Shown: in pieces, positions 8,071 to 16,427 of the stretch
How the letters are laid out: the number at the start of each line of letters is the position of its first letter
How positions within the stretch are numbered: position 1 is the first letter of the stretch
Origin: Rhodospirillum sp.
Lineage (GTDB): Bacteria > Pseudomonadota > Alphaproteobacteria > Dongiales > Dongiaceae
Direction of reading: 5' to 3'
Assembly (NCBI GenBank): GCA_013822765.1
Contig: PNKY01000002.1
Span: forward strand, 558,001 to 622,000
Length of the DNA: 64,000 nt
Program-made: the position numbers and the translations under genes
Notes under the pieces: model-generated
The model's database searches: none
What the model saw: the letters and a program-made list of their open reading frames with translations, nothing else
What the model was told of the DNA's origin: nothing

Positions 8071-8652
8071 GTGAAACGCCGACCCTATCAACTGAAGCGC
8101 CGGGCGGAAAACGCGGAGGAGACGCGGCGGCGGCTGGTCCGGGCGACGTTTGCGCTGCATGGCGAGCAGGGCATCGCCGCCACCACCATGACGCAGATCG
8201 CGGAGCGGGCGGGCGTGGGGATCGGGACCGTCTATCACCATTTCCCGACCCTCGATGATACGGTCGTGGCCTGCGGGCAGATGGTGATGGCGGCCTATCC
8301 GCCGCCGACCGAGGCGATCTTCGCCGGCGTGCCGACCATGAAGGAGCGGCTGGTCCGCCTCGCGCACGCGTTGTTCGATCATCAGGATCGGGTGGGATTG
8401 GACATGGTGCGGCCCGATCGGGACCGCTCGCCGATCGTGCGCAAGTTCGTCGACGAGGACCAGGAGCACCGCGTCGAACTGACCCGCGCCGCGCTCGCGC
8501 CGTTCGCGATCGACCGCGATCTCATTCGCATGGCGGCCGCGCTGCTGGATATCGGTGTCTGTCGCGCGCTGCAGGGCGTTGGTCTCACGCTCGATCAAGC
8601 CGCGGAGACGATCGCCGAACTGATTCACGCGCGGCTAACGCGCAAGGACTAG
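8071..8652 (+). CDS. TetR-family transcriptional regulator
   Basis: TetR-type repressor, 193 aa, with a GTG start. The N-terminal HTH is clear: TRRRLVRATFALHGEQGIAA, then TMTQIAERAGVGIGTVYHHF. The C-terminal ligand-binding half is not diagnostic. It precedes the MBL-fold gene by 13 bases on the same strand, so the pair is likely one operon and the MBL protein a likely target. The start has no strong Shine-Dalgarno sequence. The palindrome over the -10 upstream suggests autoregulation. Confidence 0.88.
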   Translation: MKRRPYQLKRRAENAEETRRRLVRATFALHGEQGIAATTMTQIAERAGVGIGTVYHHFPTLDDTVVACGQMVMAAYPPPTEAIFAGVPTMKERLVRLAHALFDHQDRVGLDMVRPDRDRSPIVRKFVDEDQEHRVELTRAALAPFAIDRDLIRMAAALLDIGVCRALQGVGLTLDQAAETIAELIHARLTRKD

Positions 8653-8665
8653 CTGGGAGAGGAAG

Positions 8666-9394
8666 ATGGAAACGCGCATCGACGAAATCGCCGACGGCAT
8701 CTATCGCTTGTCGACCTACATGGCCGAGGTGGCGCCGCCGGCCGGCTTCACCTTCAACCAGTTCCTGGTGAAGGCCGACCAGCCGCTGCTGTTCCACACC
8801 GGCATGCGCGGGATCTTCCCGCTGGTGTCGGCCGCGGTCTCGAAGATCGTGCCGGTGGACAGCCTGCGTTGGGTCACCTTCGGGCACGTCGAAGCCGACG
8901 AGTGCGGCGCGATGAACAAGTGGCTGGAGGCTGCGCCGCGCGCGCAGGTCGCGCATGGCCAGATCGCCTGCGCCGTGTCGCTGAACGATCTGGCCGACCG
9001 CGAGCCGCGCGCGCTGAATAACGGCGAGGTGCTCGATCTTGGCGGCAAGCGCGTGCGCTATCTCGACACGCCGCATGTGCCGCATTGCTGGGAAGCCGGC
9101 GTGCTGTACGAGGAGACGACCGGCACGCTGCTGTGCGGCGACCTGCTCACCCATCTCGGCGACGGACCGGCGCTGACCAGCAGGGACATCGTCGGCCCGG
9201 CGATCGATGCGGAAGAGATCTTCCACGCCACCAGCGTCGGCGCCGCCACCGCGCCGACCATCCGCAAGCTCGCGGACCTGGAGCCGCGCACGCTGGGCGT
9301 CATGCACGGCAGCTCGTTCAATGGCGACTGCGCCCATGCGCTGCATTCGCTGGCGGACTACTACGCGATCGGCCTGAAGGCGATGGCAGCGTAA
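8666..9394 (+). CDS. MBL-fold protein of the oxygen-binding diiron (flavodiiron-like) type
   Basis: Metallo-beta-lactamase fold, 242 aa. The metal set matches the diiron ODP type, not the hydrolase HxHxDH type: H74-x-E76-x-D78 (GHVEADECG), then HVPHCWE (H137/H140), D159 and H163 in CGDLLTH, and H214 in VMHGSS. Flavodiiron proteins reduce O2 or NO but carry a flavodoxin domain, which is absent here, so an outside electron donor or a sensing role is needed. It sits directly behind a TetR gene with a GGGAGAGGAAG ribosome site. Confidence 0.85.
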   Translation: METRIDEIADGIYRLSTYMAEVAPPAGFTFNQFLVKADQPLLFHTGMRGIFPLVSAAVSKIVPVDSLRWVTFGHVEADECGAMNKWLEAAPRAQVAHGQIACAVSLNDLADREPRALNNGEVLDLGGKRVRYLDTPHVPHCWEAGVLYEETTGTLLCGDLLTHLGDGPALTSRDIVGPAIDAEEIFHATSVGAATAPTIRKLADLEPRTLGVMHGSSFNGDCAHALHSLADYYAIGLKAMAA

Positions 9395-9419
9395 GGCGCA
9401 CCGACACAGCCCACTCCTT

Positions 9420-9449
9420 CGTCACCTCGGCTCAAGGCCGGGATGACGG
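9420..9449. repeat. Intergenic inverted repeat (CGTCA-stem family) between convergent genes
   Basis: The arms GTCACCTCGGCT and GGCCGGGATGAC fold into an imperfect hairpin with a CAA loop. Read on the minus strand it begins CGTCATCCCGGCC, the same outer flank as the repeats near 16.3, 40.9 and 55.2 kb. It lies between convergent genes and may end transcription from both sides. Confidence 0.6.
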
Positions 9450-9474
9450 TTGAGGGTGGCGAAACTGGTGCGAA

Positions 9475-10215
9475 TTAGTCGAGCATCGCCGCCGCGATTG
9501 CCGGCAGTGCGGTGCCTGCCTTCTCCCGCAGCACAAAATTCGCCAGCTTGCTGAGCGGCGTGAAGTCGGGATTGATCTCGATCACCGTCGCGCCGTTGGA
9601 GCCGGCGATGAAGGGCAACTCGGCGGCCGGGTAGACCATCGTTGACGTGCCGATGCTGAGGAACAGGTCGCATTGCGCCGCCGCTTGCTGCGCGCGGACG
9701 AGGGCATCGCCGCGTAGCGGTTCGCCAAACCACACCACGTCGGGCCGTAGCAGGCTGCCGCAGTGCGCGCAGCGCGGCGGCGGCTCGTCAGTCGGCGCCC
9801 AGCTGTCCGCGGGATGACGATGGTCAAAGCAGATGGTGCGGCGAATGTTGCCGTGCAACTCGACCAGGTTGCGGTTGCCGGCACGGGCATGCAGGCCATC
9901 GACATTCTGGGTCGCAAGGAAGAAGCCGGGATGCGCTGCTTCGATCTGTGCCAGCGCATAGTGCCCCGGGTTCGGCTCGGCCTTTGCGGCGACGCCGCGG
10001 CGCCACTCGTACCACTCCCACACCATGCGCGGATTGCGCTGGAACGCTTGCGGGGTCGCGAGGTCTTCGGGGCGGTACTTGGCCCAGAGGCCGGTTTGCT
10101 TGTCGCGGAAGGTGGAGAGGCCGCTCTCCGCGGAGATGCCGGCGCCGGTGAAGGCGACGATGCGCTGGGCGGCGCGCAGGCGATCGATCAGCTCCGAGGG
10201 AAGATCGATCACCAT
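9475..10215 (-). CDS. cobB: Sir2-family NAD-dependent protein deacylase, CobB/SIRT5-like
   Basis: Sirtuin of 246 aa that removes acyl groups from lysine using NAD. Motifs: NAD-binding GAGISAESG (24-32), TQNVDGLH (102-109), catalytic H121 in ELHGNIRR, and C149-x2-C152 as part of the zinc site with C129; a fourth Cys is not obvious, with H132 nearby in CFDH. Y69-x-x-R72 (WYEWRR) is the class III signature that selects negatively charged acyl groups such as succinyl. It begins four bases after the argS stop, so the two are cotranscribed. Desuccinylase activity is inferred from the Y-x-x-R motif. Confidence 0.9.
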   Translation of the reverse strand: MVIDLPSELIDRLRAAQRIVAFTGAGISAESGLSTFRDKQTGLWAKYRPEDLATPQAFQRNPRMVWEWYEWRRGVAAKAEPNPGHYALAQIEAAHPGFFLATQNVDGLHARAGNRNLVELHGNIRRTICFDHRHPADSWAPTDEPPPRCAHCGSLLRPDVVWFGEPLRGDALVRAQQAAAQCDLFLSIGTSTMVYPAAELPFIAGSNGATVIEINPDFTPLSKLANFVLREKAGTALPAIAAAMLD

Positions 10216-10219
10216 CGCG

Positions 10220-11980
10220 CTACATCCGCTCCGGCACCTCGATGCCGAGCAGGCTGAGCGACAGTTCCAGCGTCCGCAGCGTCACCGCGCACAGCGCCAG
10301 GCGCGATTGCAGCAGCGCCTTGTCCTGTTCGCTCAGGATATGGAACTGGTTGTAGTAGCTGCTGAAGGTCTGTGCCAAGCCGAACGCGTAATCCGCGATC
10401 TTGTTGGGGCCGCGCTCCTCGTACGCCGCGGCGATGGCGTCGGGCAGGGCCCCGAGCGCCAGCAGCAAATCGCGCTCGCCGGGTTCCGGCGGCAGGATCC
10501 TGCCGGGCTTCTCGCCCTGCGCCTCGGCCTTGCGCAAGATCGATTTGATGCGCACGGCGGCGTATTGCAGGTACGGGCCGGTCTTGCCCTCGAAGCGCAC
10601 GAAGCGGTCGAGATCGAACACGTAGTTTGCGACCGGATGATTGCTGAGGTCGGCGAACTTCAGCGCGGCAAGGCCGACGCGGCGTGCGATCTCCTGCCGC
10701 TCGGCCGGGTCGTAGTCGGTGGCGAGACCCTGTTCGTTGAGCCGCGCCATCGCGGCGCCGCTCATCATCGCGATCAGATCCTGCAGCTTCATCACGCCGC
10801 CGGCGCGGGTCTTGAACGGCTTGCCGTCCGGCCCGTTCATGGTGCCGAAGCCAAGATGCTCCATCCGCGCCTTGCCGTTGATGCCGGCCATGATGGCGGC
10901 GCGGAACACCTGCTCGAAATGCAGGTGCTGGCGCTGGTCGACGACGTAGAGGATGAAGTCGGGGTTCTGCTCGTGCACCCGGTCGACGATGGTGGCGAGG
11001 TCTGTGGTGCCGTACATCGCCGCGCCGTCCCGCTTGATGAGGATCAACGGGGGAATCTCTTTCTTGTCGTCGGGCTTGGCGACCGGAACGATCAGCGCGC
11101 CCTGATCCTCACGCGCGATGCCTATGGCCTTCATCTTGTCGACCATCGGTGCGATCAGCGGATCGACGCAGGCTTCGCCCTTCCACAGATCGAAGTGGAC
11201 GCCGAGCGCACCATAGTCGCGCTTCATCGCCTCGACCGAGACATCGAAGAAATGCTGCCACAAGGCGCGATAGCCGGGCCGGCCCTGTTGCAGCTCAGCG
11301 GTCGCCACGCGCGCCTTCTCCATGCGCGCCGGATCGGCCTTGCAGGCGGCCGCGGCGGTTGGATAGACCTCTTCCAGCTCGTCGACGGTGACCGGGCTCG
11401 CGTTCGGGTACGGTCCTTTAAAGTTGGGATCGAAGTAGGGCAGATCGGGCCGGCGGATCTCCAGCTCGGAGATGATCATACCCATCTGCAGGCCCCAATC
11501 GCCCATGTGCACGTCGCCGACCACCTCGTCGCCGGCGAAGATGAACAGGCGCCGCAGCGCTTCGCCAATGATGGCGGCACGCAGGTGGCCGACATGCATG
11601 GTCTTGGCGATGTTTGCGCCGCCGTAGTCCATCACCACCATCTCGCGTTTCTTGGTGGGGACAGCGAGACGGTCATCGGCCGCGACCTTGTTGGCGTGTT
11701 CGGCGAGCGCCTTGTCGGTTAGTGACAGGTTGATGAAGCCCGGGCCGGCCAGCGAGATGTCGCGCAGCTGGGGCAGGGCCTGAAGCTTCGCCATCACTTG
11801 CTCGGCGATGGCGCGCGGGTTCTGCTTGGCGGCCTTGGCCGCGGCGAGGGCGCCGTTGCACTGGAACTGGCCGAGGTCCGGACGATTGGAGACGGTGACG
11901 CGGCCATATTCGGCCGGCAGGCCAAGATCGCTGAACACCCGCGCCACGACTTCAGTGAGCGCGCCGCTTAAAGAAGACAT
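10220..11980 (-). CDS. argS: Arginyl-tRNA synthetase
   Basis: Class I synthetase that charges tRNA-Arg, 586 aa. The HIGH motif is HVGH (129-132) within GANIAKTMHVGHLRAA. The KMSKS region is degenerate (GKPFKTRAGG), typical of ArgS. The DALR anticodon domain is present and the protein ends IEVPERM, close to the Escherichia coli ending IETVERM. Motif wording follows the enterobacterial-type ArgS rather than the SANPTGPMHVGHGRGA type I recall as common in alphaproteobacteria. It lies between the betaine-homocysteine methyltransferase (31 bases upstream) and a sirtuin. Confidence 0.95.
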   Translation of the reverse strand: MSSLSGALTEVVARVFSDLGLPAEYGRVTVSNRPDLGQFQCNGALAAAKAAKQNPRAIAEQVMAKLQALPQLRDISLAGPGFINLSLTDKALAEHANKVAADDRLAVPTKKREMVVMDYGGANIAKTMHVGHLRAAIIGEALRRLFIFAGDEVVGDVHMGDWGLQMGMIISELEIRRPDLPYFDPNFKGPYPNASPVTVDELEEVYPTAAAACKADPARMEKARVATAELQQGRPGYRALWQHFFDVSVEAMKRDYGALGVHFDLWKGEACVDPLIAPMVDKMKAIGIAREDQGALIVPVAKPDDKKEIPPLILIKRDGAAMYGTTDLATIVDRVHEQNPDFILYVVDQRQHLHFEQVFRAAIMAGINGKARMEHLGFGTMNGPDGKPFKTRAGGVMKLQDLIAMMSGAAMARLNEQGLATDYDPAERQEIARRVGLAALKFADLSNHPVANYVFDLDRFVRFEGKTGPYLQYAAVRIKSILRKAEAQGEKPGRILPPEPGERDLLLALGALPDAIAAAYEERGPNKIADYAFGLAQTFSSYYNQFHILSEQDKALLQSRLALCAVTLRTLELSLSLLGIEVPERM

Positions 11981-12011
11981 CGAAAGACTCTGATTTTGTA
12001 GTTCTTGTTGG

Positions 12012-13067
12012 TCAGAAGTTTGGGTGGGGGTCGGCCCCGTTCGCGCGCCGCCGGTTTCGTCGGCCGCCGCCGGGCTGTTCCTGGCCGAGGGTCGCCGCCG
12101 CCTTCGAGGTGATGGGACCGAGGCGCGTCACGATGTTGTCGACGGTCGGCATCTCGCCCGGCTGGTGATGGTCGAGCGAATTGCGCAGCGCCTGCAGGTG
12201 CTCCGGCGAGGTGCCGCAGCAGCCGCCGACGATCTTCGCGCCGGCATCGCGCACGACCCTGGCGTATTCCGCCATCAGCTCCGGCGTGCCGTTGTAGCGA
12301 ATGTGACCTTCCTCGTAGTACGGGATGCCGCAATTGCCCTTGGCGACGATCACGTCGCCCGGCCGTGCTGCAGCCGCCAGCTGCGTGATGGTGACGGCGA
12401 GGTCCGGCGCGCCGACGCCGCAATTGGCGCCGTAGGCCAGCGGCTTCGGGTCCAGCTCATGCACGAAGGCGACGAAATCGGCGGGCGTCAGACCCATCAT
12501 GGTCCGGCCGTTGGTGTCGAACGAGCAGGTGGCGACGATCGGCAGGCCGGTGACCGCGGCGCCCTTCACGGCGGCGGTCACTTCCTCCTTGGAGGACATG
12601 GTCTCGATCCACAGCACGTCGACGCCACCCTCGGCCAGGGCACGCGCCTGCTCAGCGAAAGCGTTCGCGCCGTCGTCGATGGTGAGCGGACCCAGCGGCT
12701 CATAGAGCTCTCCGGTCGGACCCATCGAGCCGGCCACGATCACGTCGCGGCCCTTTTCCTGCTTCGCTTTGTCGGCGATGCGGCGGCCGATGCGGGCGGC
12801 CTCGCGGTTGATCTCGCGCACCCTGTCCTGGAAATTGTGCAGCTTCAGCCGGTAGCGGGTGCCGCCGAACGAGTTGGTCAGGAACAGGTCGGCGCCCGCA
12901 TCGACGAACGACTGGTGCAGCGCCTCGATCCGCTCCGGATGCTCGAAATTCCACATCTCCGGCGCGTCGCCGGTCATCAGGCCAGCCGCGAACAGGTTGG
13001 TGCCAGTGGCCCCATCCGCCATCAGGAAGGGGCGGCTGCTCAGGAGTTGCTGAAAGCGATCCGACAT
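12012..13067 (-). CDS. bmt: Betaine-homocysteine S-methyltransferase (Pfam S-methyl_trans)
   Basis: Zinc methyltransferase that makes methionine from homocysteine with glycine betaine as likely methyl donor, 351 aa. Zinc cysteines are C216 (YGANCGVG) and C283-C284 (VGGCCGTSPEHL). The start MSDRFQQLL has GAGG four bases upstream. It resembles the short rhizobial Bmt and lacks MetH cobalamin domains. The product dimethylglycine would feed the flavoenzyme at 29.0-31.6 kb. The C-terminus after about residue 320 is a low-complexity Gly/Arg/Asn tail. S-methylmethionine or another methyl donor is possible, but the choXWV/betI context favours betaine. Confidence 0.87.
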   Translation of the reverse strand: MSDRFQQLLSSRPFLMADGATGTNLFAAGLMTGDAPEMWNFEHPERIEALHQSFVDAGADLFLTNSFGGTRYRLKLHNFQDRVREINREAARIGRRIADKAKQEKGRDVIVAGSMGPTGELYEPLGPLTIDDGANAFAEQARALAEGGVDVLWIETMSSKEEVTAAVKGAAVTGLPIVATCSFDTNGRTMMGLTPADFVAFVHELDPKPLAYGANCGVGAPDLAVTITQLAAAARPGDVIVAKGNCGIPYYEEGHIRYNGTPELMAEYARVVRDAGAKIVGGCCGTSPEHLQALRNSLDHHQPGEMPTVDNIVTRLGPITSKAAATLGQEQPGGGRRNRRRANGADPHPNF

Positions 13068-13228
13068 GGGCCTCAAAATCTCTGTGGATATCTGTCTGCT
13101 GCATCGCAACCTAGGCCGTTCCGCCCGGCCCGGCAAGCGAGAAGGACTTGTGCCCCATGGACGCGCCCAAGTGCTTGACTTAAAAGGGTTGCGAGGCTCC
13201 GTAACGCGCGCTCTGGGAGGGCTGAATC

Positions 13229-14008
13229 GTGGATCTCGGAATTGCCGGCAAGAGGGCCATCATCTGCGGCGCGAGCAAGGGGCTGGGCAAGGCCTGCGCC
13301 GAGGCCCTGGCGCGCGAAGGGGTGAAGATCACCATCGCTGCCCGCCACCTGGCGCAGTTGGCCGAGACCGCGGAGGAAATCCGCAAGGAGAGCGGCAACC
13401 GGGTCACCGCGGTGGTGGCGGACGTCACGACCGCGGAGGGACGGCAGGCGGTGCTGGCCGCCTGCAACAACCCGGACATCCTCATCACCAATTCCGGCGG
13501 CCCGCCGGCCGGCGACTTCCGTGACTGGAGCGAGGTCGAATGGCACCAGGCGGTGCAGAACAACATGATCACCCACATCCTGATGATCAAGGCGGTGGTG
13601 GACGGGATGATCGACCGGCGCTGGGGCCGGATCGTCAATGTCACCTCGGCGGCGGTGAAGTCGCCGTATCCGAGCCTCGGGCTCTCGAACGGTGCGCGCG
13701 CCGGCTTGACCGGCTTCGTGGCCGGCCTGTCGCGCGAGGTCGCGAAATACAACGTGACGATCAACAACCTGCTGCCCGGCTCGCACGAGACTGACCGCCT
13801 GATCAAGCTGACCGAGGCCGATGCACGTGCGCGCCGCGTGCACCTCGACACGGCGCTCGCGGAGGCCAAGGCTGCTGAAACCAGCGGCCGCTTCGGCACG
13901 CCGGAGGAGTTCGGCGCGGTCGCGGCGTTCCTGTGCAGCCAGCATGCCGGCTACATCGTCGGGCAGAACATCCTGGTCGACGGGGGGACGTATCCGGGCA
14001 CCCTATAG
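13229..14008 (+). CDS. SDR-family protein lacking the catalytic Tyr-Lys pair
   Basis: Rossmann-fold protein of 259 aa with GTG start and GGGAGG upstream. The cofactor motif is GASKGLG (14-20) and the catalytic Ser is S140 (VNVTSAAV). Where SDRs have Y-x3-K, 13 and 17 residues after that Ser, this protein has S153 and R157 (GLSNGARAGLTGF). The C-terminus (ILVDGGTYPGTL) is typical. This agrees with the BKR-like SDR subgroup described as lacking the standard catalytic tetrad. It may bind NAD(P)(H) without ordinary dehydrogenase chemistry. It stands alone on the plus strand after the divergent bmt operon. Confidence 0.85.
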   Translation: MDLGIAGKRAIICGASKGLGKACAEALAREGVKITIAARHLAQLAETAEEIRKESGNRVTAVVADVTTAEGRQAVLAACNNPDILITNSGGPPAGDFRDWSEVEWHQAVQNNMITHILMIKAVVDGMIDRRWGRIVNVTSAAVKSPYPSLGLSNGARAGLTGFVAGLSREVAKYNVTINNLLPGSHETDRLIKLTEADARARRVHLDTALAEAKAAETSGRFGTPEEFGAVAAFLCSQHAGYIVGQNILVDGGTYPGTL

Positions 14009-14037
14009 AGCGTGCGCGGCTTCGGAAGGGGGGCCGA

Positions 14038-14958
14038 ATGAGACGCAATGGCTTTCTGCTCGGGCTCCTCGGACTGCTGTTCTGCAGCGCGATGCCGGCG
14101 CACGCGGACACGCCCGATGCCTTGCGTGATGCGGCCGCCGCGGCGCTGCAAAAGCTCGACCAGTTCGCCGTCAAGGAATCGGCACGGGTCAAAGACGCCG
14201 CGCGGGCGACCAGGGACCTCGGGGTGCAGCTCAACTCGGTCGCGGCCCAGAGTGCGCCGCTCAATGATCAGCTCAAGAACAGGAAGAGCGAGCTGGAGGA
14301 CAAGATCGACGCGATCGAGGAGCAGGTCCAGAAGCTGAAGGTGCAGGCAGACAAGCTGGACGCCATCCTGCGAAAAATCACCGAGTTGATGCCGAAATTC
14401 ATGAACGCCGCCGCGAACGATCAAGGCATCGAGGCGTCACAGCACATCCTCGCGTCCATTGTTCAGGACCAGACGAAGGCCGCAAGGCTGGCCGATGCGA
14501 TCGCGCAGCGGAACTCCGACGAGGTCGGCAGCCTGCTGCGGCACGCTTTCGAAGGCGCACGCGTACAGGTCAGCGCGATGCCGGAGGGCCAGGGCGCGAC
14601 GGTGAACTTCCGCGTCGGCAGCCTGGTTCATTGTCTTTCGGCGAACAAGCGCTGCCGTGGGTCGCCATCTTCGCTCGGCAAGAGCGCATCGCGCGATGCG
14701 CCGGACACCGAGGCGCTCCTGAAGCAGCTGCAAAGCCTGCTGGTCGCGGCCAACCGGGAAGCGGCGGCCTGCAACAAGAGGGTCGGAGATCTGCTGTCCA
14801 AGCTCGACACTGCGCAACGCGGATCGGCCCCGATCGATGTCGACCGGGCCGCGGACCTGCAGCGTTTGATGGGGCGCCTGAGCACGTTGCAGTCGACGGC
14901 GAGCCAGGTGTCTCGCGACGCCACCGCGGCCATGGACCGGGTAGTCGCCCGCAGCTGA
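14038..14958 (+). CDS. Secreted coiled-coil protein of unknown function
   Basis: A 306-aa protein with a Sec signal peptide (MRRNGFLLGLLGLLF, cleavage near AHA-DTP). Residues about 65-125 are rich in Leu/Glu/Lys heptads (SELEDKIDAIEEQVQKLKV) and should form a coiled coil. Further helices cover the C-terminal 90 residues. There are few cysteines (LVHCLSANKRC and AACNKRV). I recognise no family. It follows the SDR by 29 bases with GGAAGGGGGG upstream, so they may be cotranscribed. A periplasmic structural or adaptor role is possible. Confidence 0.75.
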   Translation: MRRNGFLLGLLGLLFCSAMPAHADTPDALRDAAAAALQKLDQFAVKESARVKDAARATRDLGVQLNSVAAQSAPLNDQLKNRKSELEDKIDAIEEQVQKLKVQADKLDAILRKITELMPKFMNAAANDQGIEASQHILASIVQDQTKAARLADAIAQRNSDEVGSLLRHAFEGARVQVSAMPEGQGATVNFRVGSLVHCLSANKRCRGSPSSLGKSASRDAPDTEALLKQLQSLLVAANREAAACNKRVGDLLSKLDTAQRGSAPIDVDRAADLQRLMGRLSTLQSTASQVSRDATAAMDRVVARS

Positions 14959-15016
14959 TGATGCGTCGAGGGGCTCTATCGACCCGAGGGTCGCCCTGCT
15001 CGCCAAGGCTTCGCGT

Positions 15017-15038
15017 CCTTCCCCCATAAGGGGGGAGG
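15017..15038. terminator. Hairpin CCTTCCCCC-ATAA-GGGGGGAGG between convergent genes
   Basis: An inverted repeat with a nine-base stem that has one mismatched pair and a four-base loop lies between the coiled-coil gene and the convergent aminotransferase. A related hairpin pair occurs at 23985-24124, so it may be a dispersed repeat reused as a two-way terminator. There is no clear U-run. Confidence 0.5.
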
Positions 15039-15045
15039 CGACGCA

Positions 15046-16224
15046 TTACGCACGAGAGCCGAGCACCTTGCAGAAGGTGCCGGTCTCTTCCTCGGTATTG
15101 AAGTAGTGCACCGACGCGCGCACCACCTGGCTCAGCCCCCGCCGGCCGAAATCGAGCTGGGCCGACGACTTGCTCGACACCGAGACGCCGATATTGGCGG
15201 CGCGCAGGCGAGCCTGAATGTCGCGCGGTTGCTCGCCGTCCTTGGTGAAGGTCACGATGCCGGAGCGCACGCGGCCGAGGTCCTGGACTGTGACGCCTGG
15301 CAACTCCGCAAGGTCCGTGCGCAGGCGATCGGCCAGCAGGGTGACGCGCGCGCGGATCGGCTCGAGGCCAAGCTCGAGCGCGTAGCGCACGGCGGCGCGC
15401 AGGCCGACGCGGCCCGCGACATAACTCTCCCAGTTCTCGAACCGCCGTGCATCGGGGCTTAGCTTGAACGTGCGCGCATCGGTCCAGGTGGCTGCGTGCA
15501 GGTCGATGAAGGGCGGGTCGAGGCGGTCGATGATCTTCTTGGAGACGTAGAGGAAGCCGGTGCCGCGCGGGCCGCGCAGGAACTTGCGGCCGGTGCCGGA
15601 GAGCAGGTCGCAGCCGATCTTCTGAACGTCGAGCGGCATCTGGCCGACCGACTGGCAGGCATCGAGCAGATAGGTGATGCCGTGGCGACGCGCGATCTTG
15701 CCGATCTCCTCGGCCGGGTTGACCAGGCCGCCCTGGGTCGGGATGTGGGTGATGGCGATGAGCCTGGTCTTCGGACCGATCAGGCGCTCCATGGCATCGA
15801 GGTCGACCTGACCGCTGCTGTCGCACGGCGCCACGTCGATCTCGAGCCCACGGCGCCTGGCCTGGTGCAGGAAGGCGAGGAAGTTGCTGACATACTCCGC
15901 TTCGACGGTGAGGATGCGGTCGCCCTCCTTCAACGGCAAGGAATAGAACGCCATGTCCCAGGCGCGGGTGGCGTTCTCGACATAGGCGATCTCGGAGCGA
16001 TGGCAGTTCAGCAGCGCGGCGAAGGCGTCGTAGAAATCCTCCAGCGCCGGTTCGGCCTTGTCCTCCGCGTCATAGCCGCCGATGGTCTGCTCCAGCGCCA
16101 GGTGATCCAGCACCGCCTGATAGACCGGCGTCGGCATCAAGGAAGAGCCGGCGTTGTTGAAGTGGATCAGCTTTTCGCAGGCCGGCGTATCCGCGCGCAG
16201 GCGGGCGATGTCGAGATTGGTCAT
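15046..16224 (-). CDS. Class V aminotransferase / cysteine desulfurase-like enzyme
   Basis: PLP enzyme of 392 aa. It has FNNAGSSLMP near the N-terminus, D188 in YLLDACQSVGQ for the pyridine nitrogen, and K214 in SGTGRKFLRGPRGTG as Schiff-base lysine. The family includes desulfurases, isopenicillin-N epimerase-like and EgtE-like C-S lyases. No SufS/IscS-type catalytic Cys loop is evident, and no Fe-S or ergothioneine genes flank it. It lies upstream of the convergent coiled-coil gene and downstream of the LysE cluster, all on the minus strand. The substrate is unknown. Confidence 0.87.
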   Translation of the reverse strand: MTNLDIARLRADTPACEKLIHFNNAGSSLMPTPVYQAVLDHLALEQTIGGYDAEDKAEPALEDFYDAFAALLNCHRSEIAYVENATRAWDMAFYSLPLKEGDRILTVEAEYVSNFLAFLHQARRRGLEIDVAPCDSSGQVDLDAMERLIGPKTRLIAITHIPTQGGLVNPAEEIGKIARRHGITYLLDACQSVGQMPLDVQKIGCDLLSGTGRKFLRGPRGTGFLYVSKKIIDRLDPPFIDLHAATWTDARTFKLSPDARRFENWESYVAGRVGLRAAVRYALELGLEPIRARVTLLADRLRTDLAELPGVTVQDLGRVRSGIVTFTKDGEQPRDIQARLRAANIGVSVSSKSSAQLDFGRRGLSQVVRASVHYFNTEEETGTFCKVLGSRA

Positions 16225-16254
16225 GCGAAGTGCCTCACTGGATACTTTCCTTTG

Positions 16255-16403
16255 ACGTCATGGCCGGCTGAGCGGCGAGGAAGGTTTCTCACTTTTCCGT
16301 CCTGGCCGGACGAAGATCCGGCCATCCAAATTCGCGTGCAAGCGGCGGATCGACACTTGGATCACCGGGTCTCGTCGCGCTGCTCCTCGCCCGGCAATGA
16401 CGG
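16255..16403. repeat. Composite intergenic repeat: two inverted CGTCA-stem units
   Basis: Unit one contains the perfect hairpin TGGCCGGA-CGAAGA-TCCGGCCA (16303-16324), flanked by CCGTC and ATCCA. Unit two, in opposite orientation, is TTGGATCACCGGGTC ... GCCCGGCAATGACGG (16357-16403). A further partial copy, ACGTCATGGCCGG, starts at 16255. The element fills the gap between the aminotransferase start and the last LysE gene. The same flanks appear at 9.4, 40.9 and 55.2 kb. Confidence 0.65.
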
Positions 16404-16427
16404 AAAGAGAATGGGCGTCGTCATCCG

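Noticed and set aside
10025-11722. Open frame of 565 codons antisense to argS
   Set aside because: Shadow of argS; composition is Arg/Asp/His-rich with no motif or ribosome site.
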